Below, in pieces: positions 4,741 to 5,167 of a DNA stretch of 5,167 bases. The translations under genes and the position numbers were made by a program. Where the stretch lies: assembly GCA_020629595.1 (NCBI GenBank), contig JAHDDA010000202.1, positions 1 through 5,167 of the forward strand. Reading direction: 5' to 3'. The notes under the pieces are model-generated. The model worked only from the letters and a program-made list of their open reading frames with translations. It was not told where the DNA came from and made no database searches. The DNA is from Chitinophagales bacterium. GTDB lineage: Bacteria > Bacteroidota > Bacteroidia > Chitinophagales > UBA2359. Within the stretch, counting starts at the first letter, position 1; each line of letters opens with the position of its first letter.

Positions 4741-5167
4741 ATGATTTTGAATAGCAAAGATATTGAAGGTTTAGAACGTTTTTACAGAATAAATTTAATC
4801 AACCAACTTTCGGGCATAAAAGGTGCTAATTTAATAGGAACAATAAATGAAAAATGCGAATCTAATTTAGCCATTTTTAATTCGGTTGTTCATTTAGGAG
4901 CAAAACCTGCTTGTATGGGATTTATTATGCGTCCGCTTACGGTTACTCGTCATACTTACGAAAATATAAAAGCTACAAAATTTTATACAATAAATGTAGT
5001 TACTGCTGAAAATTACAAAAAAGCACACCATACCGCCGCTAAATGGGAAAACTCAGAATTTGAAGCTTGTGGTTTTGAGCCTTTTTACACAAAAACTGTA
5101 AAAGCTCCTTATGTTAAAAGCAGTCCTATAAAAATTGGTTTAGAATACGTTGAAGAACACAATATTT
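4741..5167 (+). CDS. Flavin reductase family protein (FMN-binding split barrel), 5' part only
   Basis: An ATG at 4741 opens a frame that continues to the window edge (142 residues plus one base). An in-frame TAG at 4732 lies just upstream, so this is the first possible ATG. The sequence matches Bacteroidota flavin reductase-like proteins: R-I-N-L-I-N (16-21), G-A-N-L-I-G-T (28-34), N-L-A-I-F-N-S-V-V-H-L-G (42-53), G-F-I-M-R-P-x-T-V-x-R-x-T-Y-x-N-I (60-76), A-H-H-T-A-A-K (95-101) and A-P-Y-V-K-S-S-P (122-129). These segments form the FMN-binding split barrel, with the R-P-x-T-V-x-R loop near the cofactor. Members reduce flavin using NAD(P)H or act as flavoprotein partners; the physiological substrate cannot be told. 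About 50-70 residues are probably missing. Its start is 2 bp from the divergent beta-lactamase-like start, so its promoter must lie within that gene's signal-peptide codons; no clear -7 match was found there. Confidence 0.88.
   Translation, partial: MILNSKDIEGLERFYRINLINQLSGIKGANLIGTINEKCESNLAIFNSVVHLGAKPACMGFIMRPLTVTRHTYENIKATKFYTINVVTAENYKKAHHTAAKWENSEFEACGFEPFYTKTVKAPYVKSSPIKIGLEYVEEHNI
4755..4762 (-). promoter_or_regulatory. Candidate -7 promoter element for the beta-lactamase-like gene, inside the divergent flavin reductase gene
   Basis: The minus strand reads TATCTTTG, an exact TAnnTTTG match, ending 16 nt before the proposed TTG start. This spacing is like that of the antitoxin gene (15 nt), which supports translation beginning near 4738. 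The element lies within codons 5-8 of the neighbouring plus-strand gene. No strong -33 TTG is visible. Confidence 0.45.

Noticed and set aside
1..5167. Mobile element, CRISPR array or tRNA genes
   Set aside because: No transposase or integrase frame, no spaced direct repeats, no terminal inverted repeats around the toxin-antitoxin segment and no cloverleaf-like sequence were seen on either strand.

Overview
The window looks like chromosomal DNA from a member of the Bacteroidota, most likely Flavobacteriia. It is strongly A+T-rich. The proteins read like flavobacterial versions of MenC, FolB, an acyl-CoA dehydrogenase and a flavin reductase. Several genes are preceded by the TAnnTTTG -7 element typical of this phylum instead of an E. 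coli-type -10 box. There are no tRNA or rRNA genes, no CRISPR array and no transposase.

Layout. Positions 1-1882 hold a minus-strand cluster, read from right to left: a small acidic antitoxin-like gene (1592-1882), a large gene overlapping it by 11 bp (175-1602), and the 5' part of a YraN/UPF0102 gene (1-130) that runs off the left edge. The middle gene is the main discovery. Its first ~114 residues form a complete-looking RelE-type toxin, and the remaining ~357 residues form a complete o-succinylbenzoate synthase (MenC), the menaquinone-biosynthesis enzyme. The two are in one reading frame, with no stop between them and no usable start codon for MenC alone. A toxin-antitoxin operon has therefore apparently captured a housekeeping enzyme gene, so that MenC is made only as a toxin fusion from the toxin-antitoxin operon.

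Positions 1883-2004 hold a stem-loop terminator for the upstream gene, an additional palindrome, and a short promoter for the antitoxin/toxin-MenC operon. Positions 2005-3219 (minus) encode a glutaryl-CoA-dehydrogenase-like acyl-CoA dehydrogenase. Positions 3220-3330 form a divergent promoter region serving that gene and folB (3331-3672, plus; dihydroneopterin aldolase of folate synthesis). folB converges, with a 4-bp gap, on an exported serine-beta-lactamase-like protein (3677-4738, minus). In that protein the catalytic serine of the SxxK motif is glycine, and the start codon appears to be TTG. Only 2 bp from that start, a flavin reductase family gene begins on the plus strand (4741 onward) and runs off the right edge.

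Apart from the antitoxin/toxin-MenC/YraN cluster, the genes appear to be independent housekeeping or accessory units, not one pathway. All assignments come from reading the sequence and recalling family motifs; no database search was run.
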